This document shows positions 23,036 through 34,960 of a DNA stretch of 64,000 nt, in pieces. The stretch spans positions 90,390,911-90,454,910 of the forward strand of contig OX375883.1 of the NCBI GenBank assembly GCA_947359465.1. The letters are read 5' to 3'. The notes under the pieces were generated by a model. The model saw only the letters and a list, made by a program, of their open reading frames with translations, was not told where the DNA came from and did no database searches. The position numbers and the translations under genes are program-made. Source of the DNA: Metellina segmentata. Lineage: Eukaryota > Arthropoda > Arachnida > Araneae > Tetragnathidae. Each line of letters opens with the position of its first letter. Within the stretch, counting starts at the first letter, position 1.

Positions 23036-23039
23036 TTAA

Positions 23040-23990
23040 CGAGTAAAGTGTAATTTGATATCATTATTGGAGTATAAATCTTATCCAAGTCTGATACATA
23101 GTGAATGATAGTAATCACTTGTTGTTCCTCATATCTATTGGTATGGACAGAGTTACACCCAATGTAATCCATCCCGACAATAAATGCTAGTGAATTTTAG
23201 TAGTGCTTCGATCCCTTTGCAAGATGAGCCTACTCCATTGTGTCATCGGAATGTCGAATATATTATTATTGGTTATATTCTGGAGACAGCTGCTGAGTGT
23301 TCTTCCACCACACGCTTTACAATGACTTGAGAAGAACAGGTGATATTCATACAAAGGATCTCTGATTGGTTTTTTACTTTTAACTTTGTGTTACTTTTAG
23401 ACTGCGGAAGAGACTTTCGAGACGATGGTTAGAGAGAATGAGAAACAGCTGGTGCTGTTTGGTTCACCCCACTGGAGTGTGAGATACATATATATATTTT
23501 TGGAATATCGTGCATTCATAGCGTTTTAAAATCGGTGCACAGTTACTAAATAAATTTCGTACTCGAGGTAAATTTAGTTACACTATACAGAATACTTTCA
23601 AATAGGTTAAACTTCTCGATCGTCAATGCGACAATCTGATTTGCTAAGAGTGACGGACCACGTCATACACTCAAAATGTTTAGTAATAATTTAAAAATAT
23701 TTTTTAAACCAGTAAAGCATATTGCTCAAAAGTAAATATTCTGTACTTTAGATTTGAAGTCAAATTTTAATTCGCCGTTCAATTATTCCAAAAACGATTG
23801 TAATTTTTTCGGAACAGCATTTTTCTGCCCAAGGGATCCTCTTTGTAGGACGAATACGAAGCCAGTAGTGAAAAATCATCGCAAATGCTAACATCTTAAA
23901 TACCGAGTCCTACAAAAACTACCTCTTCGTTCCCTTGAAACGAAAGTCGGTCTCACGTATGCTTGCAATATCAAACGACATTTTTTCTAT
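23040..23990. other. Spacer, no feature recognised
   Basis: Mixed AT-rich DNA; I find no gene, array or element terminus. Confidence 0.5.
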
Positions 23991-24920
23991 CCCCACCTCT
24001 ATATCCCATCAGTCCCCTAACTGGGTTTTACGACCGCCCAAATGGCAACGATACCATTCCCTCTTTCGCTTTAATTTCCCGCCTTAAGCGTTCATTCATT
24101 ACGCTAAAAGCCAAACTATTTTCATTACAGCGACCCCCCTTCTACGAACGACAAAAGAACGTTAGTTAAATTTGATTGGTTCGGAGGTGGGGGGTGAGTA
24201 ACGCCAAACCCTTCCTCGGACAAAGAATATGGGACGCCATCAAGGCCTAATCCGTTTTATATCTTCGAATGCTGGGAGGGACTGTCCCGAGTTTATTTGT
24301 ATTTCGAACACCCTATTCGAACGATTGAGCGGTTCTTCAGACCGGAAGTGAGCAAGAGAAACGAATCGGAAGAAATCCGGAGATCAACACCCCCCGTTGC
24401 CACCTCCTCTTTCTCGGTGCCTTCCTCTCTCATCCTGCAAATGGCTGCAAAGAAATTGGATGGCTTTTGTTTGTTTGGTTTTTTTTTTCGCTTGGCTCGC
24501 TACCTGCAACAATATCGCTAGAAAAATACCCCAGGAATTCTGCTCATTCCTCCCCGATGCTTTGGGTGTTTTTTTCCTTCACGCGCTGGCAACGGCGCGG
24601 AATCGTTTTCCTGGGTGAAAATAAAAGAAACGGACTTTCCATCCTCGTTTGAATTTTAGAACAGACTATAAAAAGTAACGCGGATGCGACTTAGCGCATG
24701 TGCGGGGTTGGACAGAAGTCGACAACTTTCTGTACGATATAAATGGGATAATAAAGTCGAAACACCTTAATACAGATGGTTTCGCTTGAAACGGAGGCCT
24801 CATTTAACGAGGACCCCAATTCAATGGACATAATAATTAACCCACAAAAAAGATGGCTTTGGAATTGACCCCACTTTACTTTTTGGAATTTTAGGTGGTA
24901 GGTAGTTAATTAAGGTATCC
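23991..24920. other. Complex non-repetitive island
   Basis: More G+C-rich, with CCGAGTTTATTTGTATTTCG, GCGCATGTGCGGGG and GGTAGTTAATTAAGG. Several short overlapping plus-strand frames (23963-24169, 24297-24652) are in three different phases and match no protein I recognise. They are left uncalled. Candidate regulatory DNA. Confidence 0.4.
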
Positions 24921-25946
24921 AGACACGTTTGAAGTTCTTTTTTTTAATGTGGTACACAGAAACATTTTAAAGATATTTTTTTATGTGTTATTAAACTATA
25001 GCTTTGGGCTATAAAAATTTTAAATATATATTAATAACTTTGTAAAAATGATAATTATGTCCGGCATTTTAAAGAAATTCGTTGACAACTTCAGATGTGT
25101 TCCATGACAATATAATCAGTCAATTTGAAATATGATGCTACCAAAATAAACAACTCACATTTCGCTAGGGAATGAACTTGAATCAAAAGGATATTTAAAT
25201 AAACAAATATTTATTTTAAAAGCGATCGAAAAATGAATTCAAGATTTTCGATAGTTTACAGTCCTATTTTTTAAATAAATAAATATTAATATAATTAAAT
25301 TTAAAACTATATAATAATAATTTAAAAACTTTTAAACTCAGCATAATATAATTCTAGTTAATTCCCTATAAAACATTATGAAGAGCAAGTTCTCAAAATT
25401 TTACAAGAATCCATCAATAATTTTTTGTGTTATAACATTTGAGGTGAGGAAATAATGCATAAATATTAATTTCGAGTAAAAATTGTTTTAAGTGGCTCGT
25501 TTGCTCTCTCTTGCTTCTACTGTTTGTATAAACGATTTTATTCTTCACTTCTCTTTAAAAATGTTCACAATATTTCCAAAAGAGAAACCATTTAAGCATG
25601 TGCAAAACCTTTCCAAACTTATATTTGCCAGAAAAAAAGAAGTTTCAAATTTAAATTTTGACAAGTTTTAGGTCTTTTAACAGCCTGTTCCGGTATTTTC
25701 CATACGTACTTCCAGTTTTCCCCCTTCCTTGATTAAAATCCAAATATCTATGCAACTTATTAACTAAGAGTAAAAATCACATATACTTTGAAAAGTCAAA
25801 TAAATATTCTATCAAATAAGATGAACAATGTTGTAGGAATTTTTGGTCAGAAATGCCATTTTACTCATTGATACATCTATCATAATTGCAACTTGAAGTC
25901 TTCTATGTAAGAATTTTAACCAATTTTTAACCTAAGTTATTTCAAC
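24921..25946. other. AT-rich spacer
   Basis: AT-rich low-complexity DNA, no gene. Ends where array C begins. Confidence 0.55.
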
Positions 25947-27660
25947 AAGATATCTTGTTCATCTAGATCTGGACAATTTTACTAATAACGAGATATCTCG
26001 TTCATTCATATTTGATCACTTTTGCTAACGATGAGGTATTTCGTCCAACTAGATCTGGTCAATTTTGCTAATAACGAGGTACCTCGTCCATCTAGATTTG
26101 ATCCATTTTGCTAATGATGAGATATTTCGTCCTACTAGATCTGGACAATTTTGCTAATAACGAGATATCTCGTCCATCTAGATTTGATCCATTTTGCTAA
26201 TGATGAGATATTTCGTCCTACTAGATCTGGACAACTTTGCTAATAACGAGATACCTCGTCCATCTAGATTTGATCCATTTTGCTAATGATGAAATATTTC
26301 GTCCAACTAGATCTGGTCAATTTTGCTAATAACGAGATACCTCGTCCATCTAGATTTGATCCATTTTGCTAATGATGAAATATTTCGTCCAACTAGATCT
26401 GGTCAATTTTGCTAATAACGAGATACCTCGTCCATCTAGATTTGATCCATTTTGCTAACGATGAGATATTTCGTCCTACTAGATCTGGACAATTTTGCTA
26501 ATAACAAGATACCTCGTCCATCTAGATTTGATCCATTTTGCTAATGATGAGATATTTCGTCCTACTAGATCTGGTCAATTTTGCTAATAACGAGATACCT
26601 CGTCCATCTAGATTTGATCCATTTTGCTAACGATGAGATATTTCGTCCTACTAGATCTGGACAATTTTGCTAATAACGAGATACCTCGTCCATCTAGATT
26701 TGATCCATTTTGCTAATGATGAGATATTTCGTCCTACTAGATCTGGACAACTTTGCTAATAACGAGATACCTCGTCCATCTAGATTTGATCCATTTTGCT
26801 AACGATGAGATATTTCGTCCTACTAGATCTGGACAATTTTGCTAATAACAAGATACCTCGTCCATCTAGATTTGATCCATTTTGCTAATGATGAGATATT
26901 TCGTCCTACTAGATCTGGTCAATTTTGCTAATAACGAGATACCTCGTCCATCTAGATTTGATCCATTTTGCTAATGATGAGATATTTCGTCCTACTAGAT
27001 CTGGACAACTTTGCTAATAACGAGATACCTCGTCCATCTAGATTTGATCCATTTTGCTAATGATGAAATATTTCGTCCAACTAGATCTGGTCAATTTTGC
27101 TAATAACGAGATACCTCGTCCATCTAGATTTGATCCATTTTGCTAACGATGAGATATTTCGTCCTACTAGATCTGGACAATTTTGCTAATAACGAGATAC
27201 CTCGTCCATCTAGATTTGATCCATTTTGCTAATGACGAGATATTTCGTCCAACTAGATCTGGTCAATTTTGCTAATAACGAGATATCTCGTCCATCTAGA
27301 TTTGATCCATTTTGCTAATGATGAGATATTTCGTCCTACTAGATCTGGTCAATTTTGCTAATAACGAGATACCTCGTCCATCTAGATTTGATACATTTTG
27401 CTAATGATGAGATTTTTCGTCCAACTAGATCTGGTCAATTTTGCTAATAACGAGATACCTCGCCCATCTAGATTTGATCCATTTTGCTAATGATGAGATT
27501 TTTCGTCCAACTAGATCTGGACAATTTTGCTAATAACGAGATACCTCGTCCATCTAGATTTGATCCATTTTGCTAATGATGAGATATTTCGTCCTACTAG
27601 ATCTGGACAATTTTGCTAATGACGCTATATCTCGTCTGTCTATATCTGGTCAATTTTTTT
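25947..27660 (+). repeat. Palindromic satellite array C (43-bp monomers in 86-bp dimers)
   Basis: About 40 monomers alternate between two 43-bp forms. Form 1 reads AGATCTGGACAATTTTGC, TAATAACGAGATACCTCGTC, CATCT. Form 2 reads AGATTTGATCCATTTTGC, TAATGATGAGATATTTCGTC, CTACT. The dimer is thus 86 bp. The exact palindrome ACGAGATATCTCGT is at 25988-26001, 26160-26173 and 27278-27291; other monomers carry one-mismatch versions. Edge monomers are the most diverged. Confidence 0.95.
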
Positions 27661-27695
27661 AATGATGAGGTAACTTGTCTTCAAGGTTATACTCC

Positions 27696-27926
27696 CACAA
27701 AGTCGACTTTCAAAGATAATTCCATACCTTTCTGTGAAAAACGACTCAAGAATCCTATTTTTAAAGATGCCAATTTAATCAGACATACTACACCTTCCCG
27801 AGAAACACGGCTCAATGTGTCGTTGTCGTTTTCTCACTAAGTCGGCTTTCAGAGATTGCTTCTCGAGAAAAGCAAATCAATGTGCAGTTTTTCTCGAGGA
27901 GGTATGATATTATCTCTGAAAGTCCA
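27696..27926. repeat. Foldback/inverted-repeat segment beside array C
   Basis: The left arm GTCGACTTTCAAAGATAATT with CCATACC is mirrored on the right by GGTATGATATTATCTCTG with AAAGTCCAC; a third, direct-orientation piece AGTCGGCTTTCAGAGATTG lies between. It could be a small non-autonomous DNA element. No clear target duplication was read. Confidence 0.55.
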
Positions 27927-27929
27927 CGT

Positions 27930-28956
27930 AGAGAGAGAGAGAGCAAAGAACATAATAGTGAACCGAACGAAATGACTGAAGTATTTCAAACAGAACACCA
28001 ATCCATATAATCAATAGCCTTGAAACGCGTGGAAAGACTACAAAGTTTCTTAAAACGAGTGTGCAAGTGATGTTATATTCTGTGTTAACAGTTTTATACG
28101 ATTCAATGTAAGAACAAAAAAGAAATCACGAAATACGAAGCAAATTAACCAACTTGTATTCTGTGCCAAATGAAAAATAAATGGTAAGCGCTTCCAAGCC
28201 ATATAATTGGAAACCCTATTTTTACGAGCACTCGTACTTAACGTGCAAATCCGATGGCCCATATGCTCGCTACGAGCATGACAAAAATCATTCGACGCCA
28301 GTCGAACATTATTTTCAATCGAAAAAAATCGAGAAATTTATCACGCGTGTTCTAAATACCTTTTTCTGAAAACTTTCACAACTGCAACATCCGAAACTTA
28401 CACTTCATTCAGTAAATTAAAGCTGCATCCGAAGTAAACTGTAGTTTTATGTTTCTGACAATCCAGAATAATCTACTGGGTCAATTAAAATCCATGCGTC
28501 TACATCTACAAGCCCAAGTTGAGATAGAAATTCCTTTTTCAAGAACCAAATTCGTTCGAAGTATATTTAGAACAATCTGCCGTGGTAATAGCTGAGAGCA
28601 AAAAAAATCGCTGGCGCGATTTCAAACGAACGGTCTTGTAAAAGGTTGTTAATTAGAGTTAGTTATGGAGCTATTTTCATTTGATTATACTAATTAAGGT
28701 GATTTATAGTGACGTTAATCTTTCTTGGATTACTTAGTTTATTTAAGTATGAGGTAATGTTTCTGTATAAACATCCTGTTGGGGAGTACGTTTATAGAAA
28801 TAAAGTTAAAAATAAAAGGTTATCTAAGTTATGCAGTGATTAGGTTGCACATAAAATTATCCTTATAGAACAGGTTATATTTAATTTGGTTATAAAATTA
28901 TAAGCTAAATCGCTTGTTTGCTATGGCTAATGGATATGTTTTATTATTGTATAATA
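27930..28956. other. Non-repetitive island with homeodomain-like sites
   Basis: Holds GTTGTTAATTAGAGTTAG and TATACTAATTAAGGTGATTT (28640-28710) plus a (GA)n patch at 27932-27944. No recognised protein; the open frames at 28050-28369 on both strands overlap one another. Candidate regulatory DNA on motif grounds only. Confidence 0.35.
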
Positions 28957-29538
28957 CAGGGCTCGAAATACCCTGGTACAAATGTGCACTGTGCACATGA
29001 AAATAAAATTGTGCACTTAATTTTTTTCTTGCTAGGCTCAAGCAGTGCACTAAAAGTTAATAAAAAGGGGGGCGAACGTGTTTTATGTTATTTCGATGTT
29101 TGAACAAAATATTAGTATCGACCTCTCTCTCGCTCTAAAGGAACATAATTAAAATTCCTAAATACACACTATGCGAAAACAAAAATCACTGGGCAGTAAC
29201 GGGTTTATACTATAGAGGGTTTATCCAGAGGAAGGTTTGCTTGTGCCCCTGCCACCAGAACTTTCCGATGATCGAAACTTTTTCCAGATGGCTCTGTTGA
29301 AGCGGCTGTCGCGACAGCCGTGAGCTGGAGAAAGGGAGAATTTCGATGTTTAAATATTTTTATTTACTATCTACTACAAACCTATCTAAACATACCCATC
29401 TAATAAAGTAGTTTGCATCATATTACTGCTCTGATATTAAGTTTTTTAAATGTGCTTCTAAAATATAACCTGTGCACCTAATTTAAAAACTTAGGTGCAC
29501 AAGGAGCACTTGTATTAAAAAATCTATTTCAAGGCCTG
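28957..29538 (+). mobile_element. Non-autonomous hAT element, copy 1
   Basis: Ends are CAGGGCTCGAAATACCC on the left and ATTTCAAGGCCTG on the right. A perfect 8-bp target duplication GTATAATA lies on both sides (28949-28956 and 29539-29546), the hAT signature. GTGCAC-containing subterminal repeats occur at both ends. The core at about 29190-29340, with GCGACAGCCGTGAGCTGG and CTTGTGCCCCTGCCACC, is more G+C-rich and differs completely from copy 2 at 5997-6571. Length 582 bp, no transposase. Confidence 0.92.
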
Positions 29539-29546
29539 GTATAATA

Positions 29547-30800
29547 GCTTAAACTATAATTTTTTTTGCAACTCTTTTTTATAAAAATGTTCTATTCTTG
29601 CAGAAGCTGTAAATCGCAAATATTTGAAAAAAATGGCTTCATCTACAATTTTTTTCAATTAATTTGATCTTACATTGACATTTTTTAATTATTAACAAAA
29701 TAATAATTATATAAAAATTATAGTTCTGAAATTTGGTATTTTATCGATATTATTACATGTACGCTCAGACGTACAAGATTCAAAGCTACCAAAAGAAAAT
29801 TTATTTTTATTAATATTCATATTTAAATACAATTATAAATAAAGAGGTAGTTACCGGAAAAATGTTTTGAAACTTTATTTTATGGATACAAATTACACCT
29901 TGCATACCCTCAGAATAACACCATTTCCCACAAGCGAAAGAAATTTTTTTTTTAACATTATTCATTACGTAATTTGTAATTGTTATTTACAAAATAATAA
30001 TTACCAAAAAGGTAATTTTGAAATTTCATACTTTTAGATGCTTAGACGATTACATATTTATAACGATACTTTTAGATACTTGTGGCTGTCTTCATCAACT
30101 AATAGTTGTGTAGTTCTGGAAATATCGAAATCTTTCTATGCGTGAAAAAAAACCTCATTTATACATGTTTGGAAACATTGAGATCAAGTACATTAAGATT
30201 CCTGCTGATAAATAGAACGGAAAATAAACAGACATTTTCTCGTTGGATTTTAATCAAAGCGGATGCGATGAGAGAATTCAAATTGGAATGTCAATTAGTA
30301 TTATATAAATAATCTACATATATATCATTAGAATTCGTGGCATAGAAACACCATAATATTAGACATGGGTATTAAACGGATACTATCCAAGGTGTGTTAA
30401 ACGTGTAATTGTACAATTATTAAACATGGTTTGTAGAAAATTTCACACACAATTTCTGCAATATATCATACTCAATTATACCATAGCAATGTAAAGACGA
30501 AGATTTCAAATCAATAAAAAAACATTGTACGAATCTACTCCTTAACATGATACTGAACTTGTTCGTAGATTTGTAATTGTAAAAGGGGTATAAAACTAAT
30601 TTCATCAAGAATATCCACAATAACTCACAGCCAATGTACAATTATATTTTTCCAAAATGTAAAAATGAAATTTTGGAACTAAATACGCATCTTTTTGGAA
30701 ATCGACATTAATATAAGATTATATTTGTCATACTATATTTATAATTGTAATTTTACAATTTTAATAGGTAGCATCTTTGAATAAAATTTTATGAAGAGAA
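29547..30800. other. AT-rich spacer with loose reiterations
   Basis: Weak repeats of TAATAATTAYNAAAAR and ACGCTCAGACGTACAAGAT / GCTTAGACGATTACATAT type are visible between 29690 and 30070. No gene; short frames are low-complexity. Confidence 0.45.
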
Positions 30801-31426
30801 TCTATATATATAATTATCTTACGTGGCACGCAAAAAAGACGTTATTTGTTATTGCGTTTTGGCAACATTGTGCGATTGTTTGTTTACCATCACGAGGTCT
30901 CGCGCCTCAATTGAATTCATAGCGTAATCGGATGAAATTTTATTGAAAAAAATTAATTTTAGTTGAGCTGTTGTAGTTTGTAACAGAAATCAAAGAAAAC
31001 GGGGTATCTTTTCAGGGCCAACAATTGTAGTTCAACAATACGCTTGAACTTCAACTTTAGACAACAAACTCAATGAAAAAGTGAGTGGCTCGAGTGCTGG
31101 GGAAATATACACACAAACAACATGCTGGGTATTCAATTTCCAAAGCAGCGATCACATTTCGAGTCAAAATTTGCACAGTTTTCGTTTGAATTCTGATTTC
31201 AGAGGCACTGTATATCTTTTCTGCAAACAGCAAATTTAGATTGGAAAAAAAATGTTTTTTTTTTTTTTTTGAATATCATATTTTGTAAACAATCTCTTCT
31301 GCTAGGACACATGTCTTCATTGATGCGAGCGAAGCGAGCATAGGTTCGCGCAGCGAACCAGTGAGGATTGCAAAGCAATCCTCCGGGGGTTGGCGAGCGC
31401 TAGCGAGCAGGGGGCTGGCCCCCTAG
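30801..31426 (+). mobile_element. Complete non-autonomous Helitron, family 1
   Basis: Shows every Helitron terminal hallmark. It has a 5' TC (TCTATATATATAATTATC) and a 3' CTAG preceded by a GC-rich hairpin (GGGGGCTGGCCCCC). Insertion lies between host A (30800) and T (31427), with no target duplication. Just inside the 3' end are further short palindromes (GGTTCGCGCAGCGAACC, GGATTGCAAAGCAATCC, GCGAGCGCTAGCGAGC). It is 626 bp with no Rep/helicase coding, so it depends on an autonomous partner elsewhere. Related partial copies are at 7625, 36680 and 61013. Confidence 0.85.
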
Positions 31427-31479
31427 TATTCTAAATTATTTAAAAGCAAATGTACCGTGCACTATTTTGTTAAAAGTAT

Positions 31480-32165
31480 ATTAAGGGGGAATTTTCAAAC
31501 AACAATGTGTGTGCAACTATGTGCAAATCTAACCAAATATTGTTCAAGAAGGATTATGCAAGTAGTATTACGTATGATGAAGGATTATTCAAGTAGTATT
31601 ATGTATGAGATAAAGCAAACTTCTATACTAATACAACACATAACTATGGAAATATACGTCATAATATTACCCAAGATAGATTAATTATGCTATAGTTACA
31701 CGCTACAGTTGACGCACACACACAAATGAAAAATATAAACTATTGCATTGTTCAAGAAACAGAAAATTGTAGTTATTATATGCTTTATAAGGTAAATTCT
31801 CGCACTAACAATGCATTATTCAGCAAATTCTCGACACAACATTGTCCAAGAGGAATGATACTATAAAAGGTCTCGTATTATAGCGCACATTTACAAATAA
31901 TAATTCATTTTTGGTTTAATCTAAATCGCAATATTGTTCAAGAAGGATTATACTGTAATAGTTTTGTACGTATTACGGCACACATTTACAAATTTACAGT
32001 TCATCTATGTGCAAACTGAAGCCACAACGTTATTCCACAAGAATTATACTGTAACAGTTTTGCGGAATTTAACGCATATTTGTAAATTAGACATGTATCT
32101 GTGCAAATCTAAGCCACAACATTGTCCAAGAAGGATAAGACAGAAGTAGTTTAATGTATTATAAG
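31480..32165. repeat. Divergent ~110-bp tandem repeat, about six units
   Basis: Blocks recur in order: AACATTGTYCAAGAAGGATT, ATACTGTAATAGTTTTGTA, CGCACATTTACAAATTTA, ATGTGCAAATCTAAGCCAC. Examples start near 31530, 31840, 31930, 32025 and 32115. Related single units appear at 33660-34060. The short open frames here are repeat translations. Confidence 0.65.
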
Positions 32166-32329
32166 TAGGGCACCTTTTTTGTTGCAGTAAAAATGAGAAA
32201 AGTTGTATTTATCATTCTCTAAAGATGCATTTATAGAAATAAATTTGCATTTATTTTTGATACACTAAAATCTAAAATAAATTATTCGTAAAAAATAAAA
32301 AAAATTCAAAATTTATTGATCATTTTAGT

Positions 32330-33335
32330 CGTGTATACAACAATATTAGAATACATCATTAAATACAGAAAAACGTTGATGTCGCTGAATGACCGATCCT
32401 TGGCCAGTAATTTCTTAAACATTGAAATACTGCGCTCAACAGAGACTGATGTTGCCTGACATTATTGCAGTAGAAAATACTGACTTGGGGGGGGGATTAT
32501 TTCAGGAAAGTGTAGCAAAAACCGTCAGGTCATTATTCTTTTCCAATCTTTTAAATCCATCGATGTGAAATCTTCATACGCTGTCTCGATGTTGAACGCT
32601 TCCGATTCCGATTTTTCTACGAGACGAATCAAACCTTCATAGCTGCTTTTGATTTACAGCAAACTTTTGGACAGCTCTGGGACATGCAATGCTATTTTTA
32701 TATGCGACGCACTAAAATATCATCGCCACTGAAGCAGCCCACAATATCCTTTACAGTGGGAAGGTGGTCGGTGTAGTACAATGATATCCGAAGCCACGTA
32801 TCCCAGCTTGTGAGTACACTGGCTCAAGCAGTTGACCGATGGTCTAAAAAGCGACTTTTCGGTGCTTATTTTGTATTGTGGCTGCTTTAACACAAGCGAT
32901 GAGATTGTACACATTTGTGTACATCCGTGGACTTTTTCTGCAGTTGTGAAACCAGTGTGCCACGGAAGTAACTTGGAGCAATCGCATATAAAGCACTTTG
33001 AGTGTGTTTCCAGCCGCAATCATATAATATGCTGCATCGGATAACAGAAGCGCAAAATCCTTTCGTTCAACATTCAGATTTGAAAACGTTATCTACAACA
33101 CGAACAACATATTGATGATCGACACTCACATTGCAAACTCTGAAGTCAATTATGCAAGTTTCCTCTGGATTATCAAGAATGCCAACCAATGTGTTAAAAG
33201 TACTTCTTGCCATTTAATTTCACTTTCGTCTGTTAGGACGAACACTTTCTTTCCATGAACTTCTTGTTTGATCCGCAATACTTCGGGGTTCGCAAGATGA
33301 GACACACGTGATTGAAGGATTGTTTGAGTGGGCAA
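32330..33335 (-). pseudogene. hAT (CGGBP1-like) transposase pseudogene
   Basis: On the minus strand, stretches in alternating frames form a consistent hAT transposase order. VFVLTDESE (the DE-T/S-D type catalytic block) is followed by TLVGILDNPEETC. Next comes DFALLLSDAAYYMIAAGNTLK, typical of the middle domain, then TVKDIVGCFSG. Near the 3' end SVERSISMFKKLLAKDRSFS resembles the C-terminal hAT dimerisation helix. Frameshifts and stops separate the blocks, and the N-terminal region and terminal repeats were not found. It encodes no functional enzyme. Whether it once mobilised the hAT elements at 5997 and 28957 cannot be told from this window. Confidence 0.7.
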
Positions 33336-33377
33336 AAAAATGAAATAGTACTTTCATATTAATTATTTAAGTTACAT

Positions 33378-33465
33378 TTTAAGATGTTACATTTTAATAA
33401 GATGTTACATTTTAATAAGATGTTACATTTTAATAAGATGTTACATTTTAATAAGATGTATTACA
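33378..33465. repeat. 18-bp minisatellite, about 4.5 units
   Basis: TTACATTTTAATAAGATG repeats in tandem with no mismatch across four units, then a partial TTACATTTATG. Confidence 0.95.
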
Positions 33466-33519
33466 TTTATGTTGCGGTTATAACTCACTTACAATACACC
33501 CCATGTAGAAGAAGATTTG

Positions 33520-33645
33520 GTTAGATCAAGATCTGGTCAGTTTTCTTCTATTGACGAGATATCTCGTCCATTGAGATGTGGTCAATTTTGCTTATGACTA
33601 GATAATTTATCGAGACAACCACAAAGAGGGTGAATAGACAACGGA
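33520..33645 (+). repeat. Isolated satellite unit with right flank
   Basis: About two monomers: ATCAAGATCTGGTCAGTTTT, CTTCTATTGACGAGATATC, TCGTCCATTGAGATGTGGTC. The perfect palindrome ACGAGATATCTCGT is at 33554-33567. It leaves through CGAGACAACCACAAAGAGGG, the family right flank. It is a single-copy-number version of what arrays B and C amplify. Confidence 0.8.
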
Positions 33646-34189
33646 AAACTGAAAGCTTATTATAGGGCTACTTTAAGCCATAACTTTGTCCAAAAACAAT
33701 TCGACATGTAATTTTATGCATGATATAGCAATTTTAAAATATTCAAACGCCCTTTTTAGAAAATTTAATCCATATCATCACCCGAAATTTTACAATTTCT
33801 AAACCTGTACGCATAATACCTTAAATTCATGCATTTAACTTTATCATATTAAAACATTATAAGACCAAATCAACAACAAATGTGTAATGGCATTAGTGGC
33901 ATTAAGGTAAGTGTTTCTGTGTGCCAGTTTAAGCTATTTCATACACATTGTCCAAAAGGACTTGGACTAATAATATTATGTGTGATGTGGCAGATTTTCA
34001 CACATCTTTCTGGAAATCCATGCCATAACATTATCCAGGAGAGTTTGGACTAGTAATTTTGCAATTATTAAACATGCGTACAAAATTACACTCTTTATCA
34101 TATTAGAACAATCTAACGGCCAAACCAACAACACCCCAATAATAGCACCCGAGGCCAAACAGCAAGCTTAATAAACACACAATCCACCG
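33646..34189. repeat. Decayed relatives of the ~110-bp repeat
   Basis: CCATAACTTTGTCCAAAAAC, ACACATTGTCCAAAAGGACT and CCATAACATTATCCAGGAGA echo the 31.5-32.2 kb unit. TGTAATTTTATGCATGATAT and TAATATTATGTGTGATGTGG also pair. Spaced by AT-rich DNA. Confidence 0.45.
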
Positions 34190-34960
34190 CATAAACCAAC
34201 TGACCATCCATCTTTAGACTTAAAAATTAGAGCACGCCCCTACGAACGCATTGTGTCCGCCGCCTTTTTTTTTCCTACTCCGACGCGGACGCAACGGTGC
34301 GTTCTTTCCCCACATGCGTTACGGCTGGCGAGCATTGGGCCGATTAATCAAGGACTTCATAATGAATTTCTCTAATTAAGTAAACGTAGGAGAAGCATGT
34401 TGATTAATGGCAGTCTCGCAACTTGATACAGCAATAACTCAGCGTGCGGGCCTAATACAGCGATTTTTTGTGCTTTTGTCTTTGAGCTTTCGAGAGAGGG
34501 GGGGGGGGTCATTTCGAGACTATGTAAAGCGAAATTTAAGCTCCACCATGTGAAGAGGGTGGATGCTTTTTTCGTCCTGCCAAACCCCCGGTGGCAAAAG
34601 ATTAAAGTTAAGTAACAAGAAGTTTTCATTGACTGTGCTTCGCCATTTGTTATCCTTTACAAATGGCCCTGTGAAGATCACGGGGGTTTGTCGAACTGGC
34701 AGAATGGAAGGGAGGGCTGTTCGAATGCCATTTATATTCTACGGTTCGCCGGTCACGGTTGTGGTTTCGCGGGAGAACGGTATCTTCGGAAGTTGTAGTT
34801 TAATAGGCGAAGAAATATCGTTTTCTTCTGTCTATTCGCGGGTTTCAAACCGTTGCCAGATGGAACTTATTTATGAGTTTTTAAAGGGTCATTAATAAAA
34901 TTAATGATTTTTTATTCCACCGTTCCATAGGGTCTGGGAGGGAATGTATTGTCTGGAGCA
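34190..34960. promoter_or_regulatory. Candidate regulatory island
   Basis: Non-repetitive and more G+C-rich. The block 34335-34390 (GGGCCGATTAATCAAGGAC, TTCATAATGAATTTC, TCTAATTAAGTAAACG) packs several homeodomain-type ATTA sites. A 110-codon plus-strand frame at 34563-34895 gives no family that I recognise and is not called. A poly-G run is at 34499-34508. Confidence 0.35.

Noticed and set aside
34563..34895. 110-codon plus-strand frame in a complex island
   Set aside because: No recognised domain. The region also has an 85-codon frame on the other strand. Composition alone can explain both. It could be an exon, but I cannot support it.
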